Shown in pieces: positions 6,125 to 14,271 of a DNA stretch of 26,951 nt. The stretch comes from an uncultured bacterium (GTDB lineage: Bacteria; Patescibacteriota; Minisyncoccia; Phycocordibacterales; Phycocordibacteraceae): NCBI GenBank assembly GCA_943914435.1, contig CALUBY010000005.1, positions 1 through 26,951 on the forward strand, read 5' to 3'. Both the position numbers and the translations under genes were made by a program. Position 1 is the stretch's first letter. The number at the start of each line of letters is the position of its first letter. The notes beneath the pieces were generated by a model. It made no database searches. It was not told the origin of the DNA and saw nothing but the letters and a program-made list of their open reading frames with translations.

Positions 6125-7036
6125 CTAGACAGCCTCATCGAGGATGACGAGTTCTTCGAACACGTCGCTGAAGACTTTCGGTCCTTGTTCAAAGAACGCG
6201 GTACCGATAGAGAGGTCGTCAGCGCCAGCCTCGAGGTACTCCCGAGCGTCGCTCCCGGTGAAGATGCCCCCGCATCCAGTGATACGGATGCCTGGTTCGA
6301 GGTGCGTGCGCAGTCCTCGGACGCAGCGCAGGCTCTCGGTCTTCAGTCCGCGGCCGCTCATGCCACCGACATGCATCAGCTCAGCTCCTTCGTGCGCGCG
6401 GAATGCAAGCGCTTCGGAACCGTCCGCACGTTTTGATTGCTGGTCCTTGAGCGTGTTCGTCGCAATGACGCCGTGCACGAAGTCGTGACCGTTGATCACG
6501 CGTGCGATGTGCGGTATGAGAGCATCTTCAATCGGAGAAACTTTCACGAGCACGCGGGTGCCTTGCGGGATTTGCCCCCCAATCTCTCGGAGAATCTCCT
6601 CGAGTAGGTCCGGATTATACGAAGCGATGGGCTTGCGTCCGCCGGGTCCCCATACGTTCGGGCACCCGGCGTTCACTTCGATGCAGTCGACGCTCGACGC
6701 CGCGATGCGGGCGAGGCGCCCGTAGTCTTCCGGAGAAGACGCCGCGATGCTGAGACAGACCTGCTTGTCGACAGCGTGGCATTCCTTGCGGAAGCCGCTG
6801 AGCCACGGGAGAGTCTCTTCGATTCCAGGGTTCGGAAGTCCGCGCGAATTCCACGCGGTCTTCGACGCAGGGTCGAAGTAGTAGGTCTCGCCGATATTGC
6901 CTTCGTTCGGCTTCAGCTGTATCGAGCCGATCGTCACGGTGTCTATGGCGCTCGCGAGCAGGCTGCGCGCTTGGACGAGGGTCTTCACTTCGCCGGCAGC
7001 GTTTGTCATACCCATATTCGATAGGGAACGTGTCAT
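6125..7036 (-). CDS. pyrD: Dihydroorotate dehydrogenase, class 1-like
   Basis: This flavoenzyme oxidises dihydroorotate to orotate, the step after PyrC. The protein has 303 residues from the chosen start. Visible signatures are NSRGLPNPG near the N-terminus, the active-site VNAGCPNVWG with the catalytic Cys of soluble class 1 enzymes, a VKVSP strand, IATNT, GGMSGRGLK and the FMN phosphate site TGCGGIFTGSDAREYLEAGA. No N-terminal membrane segment is present, which fits a cytosolic class 1 enzyme. The ATG at 7036 is chosen because GGAGGGG (7044-7050) lies 7 nt upstream; a longer open frame reaches 7129 but overlaps the recG end. Sampled composition is high: 72% GC at 6301-6360 and 73% at 6661-6720, against 50% in a sample of ftsH. 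That suggests transfer. Confidence 0.92.
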   Translation of the reverse strand: MTRSLSNMGMTNAAGEVKTLVQARSLLASAIDTVTIGSIQLKPNEGNIGETYYFDPASKTAWNSRGLPNPGIEETLPWLSGFRKECHAVDKQVCLSIAASSPEDYGRLARIAASSVDCIEVNAGCPNVWGPGGRKPIASYNPDLLEEILREIGGQIPQGTRVLVKVSPIEDALIPHIARVINGHDFVHGVIATNTLKDQQSKRADGSEALAFRAHEGAELMHVGGMSGRGLKTESLRCVRGLRTHLEPGIRITGCGGIFTGSDAREYLEAGADDLSIGTAFFEQGPKVFSDVFEELVILDEAV

Positions 7037-7043
7037 CAGGTAG

Positions 7044-7050
7044 CCCCTCC
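7044..7050 (-). promoter_or_regulatory. Shine-Dalgarno deciding the pyrD start
   Basis: Minus strand GGAGGGG, 7 nt before the ATG at 7036. It favours this start over upstream in-frame codons. Confidence 0.75.
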
Positions 7051-7091
7051 ATGTCATGAACACAAATGTCCACGCGCACTCTAACAGGGTT

Positions 7092-9275
7092 CTACTCAGG
7101 ATGCACTTCTTCGTCGGCTTCCTTTGCAAGGCGAGCGAGGAGAGGGTGCTTTGTAAGGCCCGGGTCTTTCGTTATGAGATTCTTCGCCTCGGTACGTGCA
7201 GCCTCCACCATCTTTATATTCTTGAGTGCTTCCATGGCGATGTCTGACACGCCCCACTGACGTGCACCATAGAGTTCTCCTGCACCCCGTAGGGCAAGGT
7301 CGTACTCGGCAAGCTCAAACCCATTCTTTGCGGTGGTAAGTGCTTTGAGACGATCCTTTGTTGCTGGTCCATAGGAGTTAGGGAGGGCAAAGCAGTATGC
7401 CTGATTGCTTGATCGAATCACGCGACCACGAAGCTGATGAAGCTGCGCAAGACCAAAGCGCTCAGCACCTTCGATAAGTATAACGGTGGCGTTTGGCACG
7501 TTCACGCCCACTTCAACAACGGATGTTGCAACGAGAATATCTACCTCACCTTTTTCAAACCGCTTCATAACGTCTTCCTTGTCCTTCGGGGTCATCTTGC
7601 TGTGCAGGATGTCTATGGCCGCATCAGGAAACACAGAGAGTCTAAGGCGCTCTGCTTCCGCTTTCACTGACTTTGCCTGTACGGCAAATTCCTTTTGAGG
7701 GTCGGGCTCGTCAATGCGCGGACAAATAACATAGGCCTGATGACCGAGCTTCATTTCTTTGCGAACGCGCTCATATGCCTCTTCACGTTTCTCGGGTCCG
7801 AGCACTTCCGTGATGATGGGCTTCCTGCCAAGGGGCATCTGATCAAGTAGAGAGAGGTCGAGGTCTCCATATATAGAAAGGGCGAGAGTGCGAGGGATAG
7901 GGGTAGCGGTCATCGAAAGAAGGTGTGGCGACAGCGCACCATCTTTCTTGGTGAGTTTTTGACGATGCGCTTTCCCAAAGCGATGCTGCTCGTCAATAAT
8001 GGCGTACGCAAGATTCTTAAAGGAGAGCGACTTGTAGACCAGTGCATGGGTACCAATAACAATCGGAATCTCGCCATTCTCTACCCACTTAGAGAACTGC
8101 GCCCTCGACACCTTTGCAGACTCTTCGTAGGGCACCTTTGAAGGAAACTTGCGGCATTCGTTTCCGGTAATCAATCCTATGGGTATAGGGTGATCTTTGA
8201 AGTACGACACGAAGGTTGAGAAATGCTGCTTTGCGAGTATTTCTGTTGGACACATGTAGGCAACCTGGAGTGTGCCCGCGATACGTCCGGGAGGACGCGA
8301 TGTTGCGACCATATATGCGGTGGCGGCAGCTACCGCTGTCTTTCCGCTACCCACATCTCCTTCAAGGAGGCGGCGCATTGGGTGCGGTTTTTCAAAGTCA
8401 GCCACAATTGATTCAATCGAGCGTTCCTGTGCTTCGGTTGGAGGGAAGGGAAAAGAATCCATAAACGCACGTAAACTTTCTCGGTTCGCGTTTACGGGCA
8501 ACGCTTTTTCTTTTGTTGCCTCAAGTCGTCTGCGTTGCGTGGTGAGCTGGATAGCTAATACCTCTTGGAATGCAAAACGCTTTCTTGCCGCTGCCTGGTC
8601 CGGCAATTTCCTTGGGGCATGCATCCACACGAGTGCGGTTGCGAGAGAAGGGAGGTTATACCGGTCGAGCATATCTTTTGGAATGGGATCAGGAAGACGG
8701 TCATGAAGGCCTGACTCAAATACGCGCTTCATGGCATGCAGGAACCAGAGCGAAGAAACCCCTTTTGATTCTGGATATATAGCGTAGAGCGTGTCTTCAA
8801 TGAGTGCTCCGGTACCCAAGTCTTCAACGGGTGTGAAGAGTGAGTCGTGCACCTCGTCGGGTCCTATTGGGGATCTATCAATCTCTGGGTTTGCGAGATA
8901 CACCTTATCTCCGGTCCCTGCAATCTTTCCGCTCGCTTTCACAACCATGCCATCGGTAAGAGACTTTGCTATATACGGCTGCGAGAACCAGCGGAGTTTC
9001 ATACGTCCGCTTGCGTCTTCAAGCCACGCTTCACCCATGGGGCGCTTTGACTTCCATGCCTTCTTTGCTTCAGGCTTTCGGATAGTTCCGTAAAGAGTTA
9101 CATCACTGCCGGCACTCGCTGACGCTATGGTGCCGGTTGGACCCGCTGCTTCATACCTGGCAGGGAAGTGATAGAGGAGGTCGAGTACGGTGCGTATCCC
9201 AAGCTTCTCAAGTGCTCGTTTCTGATCGGGCTTCAGGCGGGTGAAATGGGTTGCTATGAGGTCCTCGGGGTTCAT
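7092..9275 (-). CDS. recG: ATP-dependent DNA helicase RecG
   Basis: RecG remodels stalled replication forks and Holliday junctions. The protein has 727 residues. The N-terminal part holds a helix-hairpin region (MNPEDLIATHFTRLKPDQKR) and the OB-fold wedge domain. Helicase motifs follow: LLEGDVGSGKT (Walker A), YMCPTEILAKQH, IIDEQHRFG (the DExH box), MTATPIPRTLALSIYGDLD, VATSVVEVGVNVPNA and QLHQLRGRVIRS. The last is usually LRGRVGR, so VIR is a small deviation. The ATG at 9275 is preferred to an upstream in-frame start at 9311: TATACT at 9287-9282 ends 6 nt before it, which would make the mRNA leaderless. pyrD lies 55 nt downstream on the same strand and could be read from it. Confidence 0.96.
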   Translation of the reverse strand: MNPEDLIATHFTRLKPDQKRALEKLGIRTVLDLLYHFPARYEAAGPTGTIASASAGSDVTLYGTIRKPEAKKAWKSKRPMGEAWLEDASGRMKLRWFSQPYIAKSLTDGMVVKASGKIAGTGDKVYLANPEIDRSPIGPDEVHDSLFTPVEDLGTGALIEDTLYAIYPESKGVSSLWFLHAMKRVFESGLHDRLPDPIPKDMLDRYNLPSLATALVWMHAPRKLPDQAAARKRFAFQEVLAIQLTTQRRRLEATKEKALPVNANRESLRAFMDSFPFPPTEAQERSIESIVADFEKPHPMRRLLEGDVGSGKTAVAAATAYMVATSRPPGRIAGTLQVAYMCPTEILAKQHFSTFVSYFKDHPIPIGLITGNECRKFPSKVPYEESAKVSRAQFSKWVENGEIPIVIGTHALVYKSLSFKNLAYAIIDEQHRFGKAHRQKLTKKDGALSPHLLSMTATPIPRTLALSIYGDLDLSLLDQMPLGRKPIITEVLGPEKREEAYERVRKEMKLGHQAYVICPRIDEPDPQKEFAVQAKSVKAEAERLRLSVFPDAAIDILHSKMTPKDKEDVMKRFEKGEVDILVATSVVEVGVNVPNATVILIEGAERFGLAQLHQLRGRVIRSSNQAYCFALPNSYGPATKDRLKALTTAKNGFELAEYDLALRGAGELYGARQWGVSDIAMEALKNIKMVEAARTEAKNLITKDPGLTKHPLLARLAKEADEEVHPE

Positions 9276-9281
9276 ACGGCC

Positions 9282-9287
9282 AGTATA
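9282..9287 (-). promoter_or_regulatory. -10 element of recG
   Basis: Minus strand TATACT, 6 nt before the ATG at 9275, no Shine-Dalgarno. It is the clearest case here of a -10 placed so that transcription starts at the start codon. Confidence 0.65.
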
Positions 9288-9348
9288 CCGCCCGATATGA
9301 GAGGGTGGCATCTAGCATTCAAGGGCCAAACATGGTCTCATACCTTAT

Positions 9349-9732
9349 ATGACTATCCGAACCCTTTCCTTCGCGAGTGCATTTCTCATACTGCCAATAC
9401 TGGCGCTCACTCCTGTTCCTGCTCATGCAGAGGTGCCGTTTACGATAAGTGTGAAGAGCATCACGATGGTAAAGGTTCCGCCAACATGCGAAGTACGTTC
9501 TACAAAGAAGCGTATGTCATCTGGCTCGGTCACAAACATTGTTTGGAAAAGTGAGAACGCAACAAGCATGACCGGACTCACTCGAGACGAACGTGTGTGG
9601 CCAACGAAGGGTCGTGAGCGTGTCGCCATCGCATTTGTTGGAAAGCATGAATTTCCTCTTACTTTCACCGGACCTGGCGGAAGTGTTACGTGTGTAGCGA
9701 AAGTATTTGTAAAAGAACGGAAGCATCGGTAG
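9349..9732 (+). CDS. Small secreted protein with one Ig-like domain
   Basis: A 127-residue protein with a signal peptide (TIRTLSFASAFLILPILAL, likely cut after PAHA near residue 27). The mature part has the layout PPTCEV, SGSVTNIVWKSENATS, then GPGGSVTCVAKVFV. This matches the general pattern of the short Ig/PKD-like repeats found in CPR surface proteins, where a W-x-S-x-NATS stretch and a closing GPGG-x-x-TC-x-A-x-V strand recur, with two cysteines that could form a disulfide. No enzyme motif is present. The gene is followed 68 nt later by a secreted amidase, so a shared cell-surface role is possible. The sequence TACCTTATATG at its start codon is repeated exactly at the amidase start. Function unknown. 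Confidence 0.75.
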   Translation: MTIRTLSFASAFLILPILALTPVPAHAEVPFTISVKSITMVKVPPTCEVRSTKKRMSSGSVTNIVWKSENATSMTGLTRDERVWPTKGRERVAIAFVGKHEFPLTFTGPGGSVTCVAKVFVKERKHR

Positions 9733-9759
9733 GTCTTCACTGAGTCCTCACGCCTCATA

Positions 9760-9781
9760 GGTAACTATGGGGATAGTAACC
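9760..9781. promoter_or_regulatory. Dyad overlapping the amidase promoter
   Basis: GGTAACTAT (9760-9768) and ATAGTAACC (9773-9781) are inverted copies with one mismatch around GGGG. The dyad lies 3 nt upstream of the candidate extended -10, covering the -35 region, where a regulator could bind. It has no T-run, so it is not a terminator for the gene before it. Confidence 0.35.
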
Positions 9782-9784
9782 GTG

Positions 9785-9793
9785 TGCTACGGT
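9785..9793 (+). promoter_or_regulatory. Candidate extended -10 of the amidase gene
   Basis: TGC-TACGGT ends 7 nt before the ATG at 9801. The TGn extension compensates for a weak hexamer. No Shine-Dalgarno is present, so the mRNA may be leaderless. Confidence 0.4.
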
Positions 9794-9800
9794 ACCTTAT

Positions 9801-11354
9801 ATGCGCACTCTCTTTTCTCACATCCTTTCCGGTACTCTGCTTGTAGCGTGCGTTTTTGGACTATCCGTGCCAAGCACTGAGGCGGCAACAAAGAAAACAA
9901 AAGACTTCTCTGAGACCATCTCGGTGGCTGATTTGAAAGAAGCGTATACGGATGCGAAAGCCGGAGGCGATAAGGTTCGTATTCTCATCATGCCTGGGCA
10001 CGAGCCCGATTTCGGAGGTGCGGTGTTTAACGGACAGTATGAACGCGAGTTTGTTGTTGATATCGCAGAGCGTCTTGCTCAAGAGCTGAGTACCGATCCA
10101 CAATTTGAAGTGCTTGTTGCGCGTGGAAACCTGGGATGGAATGAAGACTTTACGTACTACTTTGATAAGCAGGGAAGAAGAATCGAGCGCTTTATCGAAG
10201 ACCACAAGGAGGATATGGCGAAGCTCGAGAAGCGAGGCAAGCTTAAAGAGAGCACCGATCAGGCGGCTCATAACGCGGCCCGTGAGGATGTAGCACAGCG
10301 ACTCTATGGGGTTAGTAAGTGGGCAAACGATAACGATGTTGATCTCGTGTTGCACCTGCACTTGAATGACGAGACCTCACACACATCTGATGCTCCGGGC
10401 ATACATTCAGGTATGACTATCTACGTACCAGACTCTATCTACGGAAATGCGAAGTCATCAAAGACAGCTGCAGAGTTCTTATTTGAGCGACTGAATACCA
10501 CGAACGCGACCTCAACGTTTGGCGTAGAGATAAAAGGCATTGTAGAAAGCAGGGACCTTATCGCCGTTGGGGCGTATAACACCGCCGAGATGCCTAGTCT
10601 CCTTATTGAATACGGCTACTTGTATGAGCCGCGCATTACAAATCAGCAAACACGCGGTCTTGTGTTTGCAGACTATGCGCACCAGACAGCGCTTGGGGTA
10701 AAAGAGTTCTTTGGTGCATCGGCTGATTCTCGATACGACACAACGGTGTTGCCATATCAGTTCGCAAGCGATGTGCTCGAGGCCGCAACGGCAAGTACGA
10801 CTCCTTCTGACGCGAAGGGATTATTTGCGCTACAGGCAGCGTTGAGTGAGCTCGGGTTCTATCCCGGTACAGAAGCCTCGCTTTCAGTATGTCCGATTTC
10901 AGGTATGCAAAATGCGTGCACTGCTGAGGCGGTAAAAGCATTCCAGGCGTCAAAGGGTCTTCCCCAGACAGGAACGCTTGGACATGAGACTCGTGTCGCG
11001 CTTAATAGTGCGTTTAGCCTCGCAACCCCCGGGATACCGGCCACACCGATAGCAGCAGTCCCTGCACTGCCTGCAACAAGCACCAGTTGTTCATTTACCG
11101 GCTCACTTGCGTCCGAGGCAACAGATGCGGACACAAAGGGTGAGGTGACCCGTCTTCAAACGCTTCTTGCGAAAGATTCATCGGTATACCCCGAAGGAAC
11201 GGTCTCTGGGTACTTTGGACCCGCTACGCTTGCAGCCGTGAAGCGATTTCAGCTCAAACAGGGCATTGTACCAAGCACCTCTCCTGCCTATGGAACGGTT
11301 GGTCCTGCAACAAAAGCCGCTCTTTCAGCGACGTGTTCGACATCAAGTAGCTAG
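9801..11354 (+). CDS. Secreted N-acetylmuramoyl-L-alanine amidase with two peptidoglycan-binding domains
   Basis: A 517-residue cell-wall hydrolase that would cut the amide bond between muramic acid and the stem peptide. A signal peptide covers residues 1-28 (cleavage near STEAA). The Amidase_3 domain runs from about 50 to 315. It shows the zinc ligands H in MPGHEPD, E in QYEREF and H in LHLHLND, and the catalytic Glu in PSLLIEYGYL. The first motif is usually GHGG, so GHEPDFGG is divergent. The domain carries an extra charged stretch near residues 115-165. Two PG_binding_1 domains follow: one near 340-400 (LQAALSELGFYPG to VKAFQASKGLPQTG) and one near 445-515 (LQTLLAKDSSVYPEG to VKRFQLKQG), joined by an Ala/Pro/Thr-rich linker. 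It probably acts in wall remodelling or daughter-cell separation. Confidence 0.9.
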   Translation: MRTLFSHILSGTLLVACVFGLSVPSTEAATKKTKDFSETISVADLKEAYTDAKAGGDKVRILIMPGHEPDFGGAVFNGQYEREFVVDIAERLAQELSTDPQFEVLVARGNLGWNEDFTYYFDKQGRRIERFIEDHKEDMAKLEKRGKLKESTDQAAHNAAREDVAQRLYGVSKWANDNDVDLVLHLHLNDETSHTSDAPGIHSGMTIYVPDSIYGNAKSSKTAAEFLFERLNTTNATSTFGVEIKGIVESRDLIAVGAYNTAEMPSLLIEYGYLYEPRITNQQTRGLVFADYAHQTALGVKEFFGASADSRYDTTVLPYQFASDVLEAATASTTPSDAKGLFALQAALSELGFYPGTEASLSVCPISGMQNACTAEAVKAFQASKGLPQTGTLGHETRVALNSAFSLATPGIPATPIAAVPALPATSTSCSFTGSLASEATDADTKGEVTRLQTLLAKDSSVYPEGTVSGYFGPATLAAVKRFQLKQGIVPSTSPAYGTVGPATKAALSATCSTSSS

Positions 11355-11393
11355 GCTGCGATACTTAAGGTATTGCCGTTTATCTATACGAGT

Positions 11394-12554
11394 ATGCCTA
11401 CCCCAAAAAAGACTGGTACGAAGAAAACCCCCGCACAGGTGCTTTCCGCATTTAAGAAAATAGGAGCCCGCATTGAAACGAAAAGCCGTGTAAAGCTTTC
11501 AAACAAAGAAACTATCGCGCTCTATTACACGCCGGGAGTAGGCGTTGCATCCATGCATCTTGCAAAGCATCCGGAAGATGCGCGAGCTTTTTCAGTTAAA
11601 AAGAATAGTGTCGCGGTTATCTCAGACGGTTCAGCGGTGCTCGGACTTGGAAACATTGGTCCGTATGGGGCGCTGCCGGTTATGGAAGGGAAGGCGCTCA
11701 TATTTCGTGAACTCGCAGGAATTGATGCGTGGCCTATTGTGCTTGATACCCAAGACCCGGATGAGATTGTGCGCACTATTATCGCCATTGCGCCGGGGTG
11801 GGGCGGCATTAACCTCGAAGACATAAAAGCGCCTCAGTGTTTTGAGATTGAAGAGCGTCTTATAAAAGCGCTCAGTATTCCGGTTATGCATGATGATCAG
11901 CATGGCACGGCGATTGTGGTGCTTGCAGGTCTTATCAATGCGTCAAAGGTGGTAGGGAAGAATCTTAAGAAATTGAAGGTGGTTATTTCAGGATCGGGTG
12001 CCGCAGGCGTTGCGATTGCAAAGCTGCTCAAGGCATCAGGCATTGACGATATCGTCATGCTCGATCGTAACGGTGCGCTATATACCGGTCGCCCTGATTT
12101 AAACGAAAGCAAAAAGGAGGTTGCTTCGTTCACAAATCCTCGGAACATAACCGGAGGACTCCCGGCAGCTCTTGTTGGTGCTGATGTGTTTGTTGGAGTA
12201 TCAGGTCCTAATCTTCTTTCGGCGAGTGATGTAACGCTCATGGCTGAAGACAGCATTGTATTTGCGCTCTCAAATCCTATTCCGGAGATTATGCCGGACG
12301 AAGCGTTGAAGGGAGGAGCGCGGGTTGTTGCAACCGGACGTTCTGATTTTCCTAATCAGATAAACAATGCGCTCGTATTTCCGGGAGTGTTTCGGGGGGC
12401 GCTTGATCGAGGAGTGTGCGCTATTACGGAGGAGATGAAAATTAAAGCAGCAAAAGCGCTTGCTGCACTTGTTGAGAAGCCAACGCCATCAAAAATAATT
12501 CCTGACGTACTTGATAAGAGAGTGGTACCTGCAATTGCAAAAGTAATTCGATAA
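11394..12554 (+). CDS. NAD(P)-dependent malic enzyme
   Basis: Oxidatively decarboxylates malate to pyruvate, with production of reduced NAD(P). The protein has about 386 residues, the short bacterial form. Visible signatures: YTPGVG near the N-terminus, VISDGSAVLGLGNIGPYGALPVMEGK, the acid-rich metal-site region INLEDIKAPQC, IPVMHDDQHGTAIV, and the dinucleotide fold VVISGSGAAGVAIAKLL. ALSNPIPEIMPDEA and NQINNALVFPGVFRGALD complete the C-terminal half. All key residues appear intact. The ATG at 11394 is preferred to a TTG at 11373 because the N-terminus MPTPKKTG then follows an AT-rich TATCTATAC stretch that could serve as a -10. Cofactor preference cannot be read safely. The gene ends at a shared terminator with the convergent Nudix gene. 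Confidence 0.95.
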   Translation: MPTPKKTGTKKTPAQVLSAFKKIGARIETKSRVKLSNKETIALYYTPGVGVASMHLAKHPEDARAFSVKKNSVAVISDGSAVLGLGNIGPYGALPVMEGKALIFRELAGIDAWPIVLDTQDPDEIVRTIIAIAPGWGGINLEDIKAPQCFEIEERLIKALSIPVMHDDQHGTAIVVLAGLINASKVVGKNLKKLKVVISGSGAAGVAIAKLLKASGIDDIVMLDRNGALYTGRPDLNESKKEVASFTNPRNITGGLPAALVGADVFVGVSGPNLLSASDVTLMAEDSIVFALSNPIPEIMPDEALKGGARVVATGRSDFPNQINNALVFPGVFRGALDRGVCAITEEMKIKAAKALAALVEKPTPSKIIPDVLDKRVVPAIAKVIR

Positions 12555-12582
12555 GAAAAGGCCCGCACATGCGGGCCTTTTC
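12555..12582. terminator. Bidirectional terminator between malic enzyme and Nudix genes
   Basis: A 13-bp perfect stem (12555-12567 with 12570-12582) with a CA loop: GAAAAGGCCCGCA and its complement. It has A-runs and T-runs at both bases, so it can terminate both convergent genes. It fits exactly between the two stop codons. Confidence 0.88.
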
Positions 12583-13023
12583 TTAATCGCGCTGAATGGC
12601 GTGGCGAACGCGTTCAAATACCGTCGTAAACCAGGCCGTGTCCTTCGTGTTTCCAATCTCTCGGATGATATGAGAGAAGGATACCCAGCGCGCTTCTTCA
12701 ATTTCCATAGAAGGGAGAAGTTCGCTGTGCATGGGAGCCGCAAACAAAAACATGTGAATACGCTTTGGCTTCTCGAGGTTGTCTGAGCCGTCCTTATGCA
12801 TACCAAATCGCTCATAGGTGCCTAGGTCATCTATGAGTTCAAGGTCGGTTAACCCCGTTTCTTCTTCAATTTCTCGACGTGCTGCTTGCTCGTCGGTTTC
12901 GCCTTCTTCAACGGTGCCCTTAGGAAAGAGCCAATGGGTCGCGTCTTTGCGTCGCACCATTGCAATAGTTCCGTTATCTCCAAGGACAATACCCCCGGCT
13001 GATGAGTGAGTGTGAGGTTTCAT
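12583..13023 (-). CDS. Nudix hydrolase
   Basis: The protein has 146 residues from the chosen start and hydrolyses a nucleoside diphosphate-linked substrate with Mg2+. The complete Nudix box is present at residues 36-58: G36, E42, R50-E51, E54-E55, G57. It is followed by a beta-strand rich C-terminal half. The short N-terminus (SSAGGIVL then IAMVRRK) and WLFPKGTVEEGE are typical of the AP4A hydrolase/MutT-like group with wide substrate choice, so the substrate is unknown. A GTG start at 13041 would add six residues, but a TAGAAT box ends only 2 nt before that GTG. The ATG at 13023 is therefore preferred. Convergent with malic enzyme. Confidence 0.9.
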   Translation of the reverse strand: MKPHTHSSAGGIVLGDNGTIAMVRRKDATHWLFPKGTVEEGETDEQAARREIEEETGLTDLELIDDLGTYERFGMHKDGSDNLEKPKRIHMFLFAAPMHSELLPSMEIEEARWVSFSHIIREIGNTKDTAWFTTVFERVRHAIQRD

Positions 13024-13071
13024 GGGTGCGTACTGTTTCACCCATTCTACCTAGAAATCACGTGAGTGCTA

Positions 13072-13251
13072 TCAAGCAAAGGTTGGCGGAAGCACTGCCC
13101 ACTGTGCACGCTTGTGCGAGACGTGAGTTGCTCGAACCCATGCGCGCGCGAAAGCACCCACATACGGCATGTCATGAAGCCTCTTTGCAATCGGATAGTG
13201 TTTGTCACACGTTCGACGAACGAGAATGGACTCTATGCTCGGTGTTTTCAT
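13072..13251 (-). CDS. Possible small basic protein, doubtful
   Basis: A 59-codon frame starting MKTPSIESILVRR and ending AVLPPTFA, rich in Arg, His and Ala (KRLHDMPYVGAFARAWVR). It fills the gap of about 270 nt between the Nudix and lysozyme-like genes, which otherwise holds nothing recognised. A TATGCT lies 8 nt before the ATG, similar to the leaderless pattern elsewhere. No family is recognised and codon use is not convincing. It may equally be non-coding. Confidence 0.2.
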   Translation of the reverse strand: MKTPSIESILVRRTCDKHYPIAKRLHDMPYVGAFARAWVRATHVSHKRAQWAVLPPTFA

Positions 13252-13297
13252 ACACACGAAGCATACGCAGGTATGCATGAGAACAGAATGAAGAACG

Positions 13298-14173
13298 TTA
13301 GCGAGGAAGGATGGATTCAAGCTCGTTCGACACATAGAAGTCACCTCCAAGTTGTCCAAAAAGATATGTGCGACCTCCAACAGTGATAGCGGCACCTCCG
13401 GGCATCGGTGTTGGGTTTGGGTTTGAGTTTTGGAAACCAATATTGAAAAGAGTCACAAGAATGTACGGATCGTTCTCAATAGAAAATCCTGCACGTTCCC
13501 ACTGCGACTGAATCTGTTTTAGATATATCGCCGTATAGAGATACGAATAATAGTGGTTCTTCTCGTCAGTAAGACGCGCGTAGAGCGCAGCATCTTTGTT
13601 AGTCGTGCCGTCAGGATAGCGTAAGAGTTCAGCATATCCTTCTCCTGGGTAGAACGGAGAAGATGGGTCGTTCGCATACTGTTCTACCAGGGCTGCGGTT
13701 TCTTGTTTAATGCCTGATACGCCAAGTGAGAACTGAGAAAGAGAGCCGAGTATTTTAAGGGGCTCAAAATAGCGCTTAAACACTTCGCGCTCTGAGGTGA
13801 AAAAACGAATCTGTTCAGGAACAACACTTGCGGCAATAAGACGTCCGCTTACGCCGGTCTCGCGTGACACGCGTTCAATAATCGCCGCATCCTTTTCAAG
13901 CCCTCCTGCAACAACCCTCCACTCAGGAGTTTGATTCCATGCGCAAGAGGGTACACCGTTTGTAACACACGGCGTAGTTGCGATAACGACTGCGGCAGCA
14001 CCAGAAGCTTCGGGCGAACTAGTGCTCGTAAAGAAACGGTTGCGTTCGAGTATGCTTCCACGCACGTTTAAGAGACCAAACTGCATAGCAAAGAAGACCG
14101 CGGTAAACAAAAAACCGATTCCCGCAAAGGCCACCACAACAGCGATAAGGAGGATTTTAAGGGGCCTTTTCAT
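13298..14173 (-). CDS. Membrane-anchored lysozyme-like protein, putative lytic transglycosylase
   Basis: A 291-residue protein with one N-terminal membrane segment (residues 7-32) and an external domain. The domain has GVSGRLIAASVVPEQIRFF, which places a Glu where soluble lytic transglycosylases have their catalytic acid. SLGVSGIKQETA resembles the S-x-G-x-x-Q-I-x-x-T motif, and DPYILVTLFNIGFQNSNPNP resembles the later YNxG segment. These suggest a lysozyme-like fold (similar in outline to DUF1402-type proteins). A cysteine pair lies in CVTNGVPSCAW before it. Catalysis is not proven by sequence. The start at 14173 has no SD but has TATACA 6 nt upstream. It lies beside tRNA-Ser on the same strand. 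Confidence 0.6.
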   Translation of the reverse strand: MKRPLKILLIAVVVAFAGIGFLFTAVFFAMQFGLLNVRGSILERNRFFTSTSSPEASGAAAVVIATTPCVTNGVPSCAWNQTPEWRVVAGGLEKDAAIIERVSRETGVSGRLIAASVVPEQIRFFTSEREVFKRYFEPLKILGSLSQFSLGVSGIKQETAALVEQYANDPSSPFYPGEGYAELLRYPDGTTNKDAALYARLTDEKNHYYSYLYTAIYLKQIQSQWERAGFSIENDPYILVTLFNIGFQNSNPNPTPMPGGAAITVGGRTYLFGQLGGDFYVSNELESILPR

Positions 14174-14179
14174 CTCTTT

Positions 14180-14185
14180 TGTATA
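14180..14185 (-). promoter_or_regulatory. -10 element of the lysozyme-like gene
   Basis: Minus strand TATACA ends 6 nt before the ATG at 14173, preceded by TTGG. The position fits a leaderless transcript. Confidence 0.55.
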
Positions 14186-14248
14186 CCAAGAATTATCGAA
14201 GAAGACGAATACGACTCATTTGAAGAGTTTCGAAGCAGGGAACACAAA

Positions 14249-14268
14249 AGACCCGCCTATGCGGGTCT
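14249..14268 (-). terminator. Terminator after tRNA-Ser
   Basis: AGACCCGC (14249-14256) pairs with GCGGGTCT (14261-14268), 4-nt loop, and on the minus strand TTTTGTG follows, overlapping the stem end. It lies a few bases past the CCA end of tRNA-Ser. Confidence 0.85.
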
Positions 14269-14271
14269 ACT

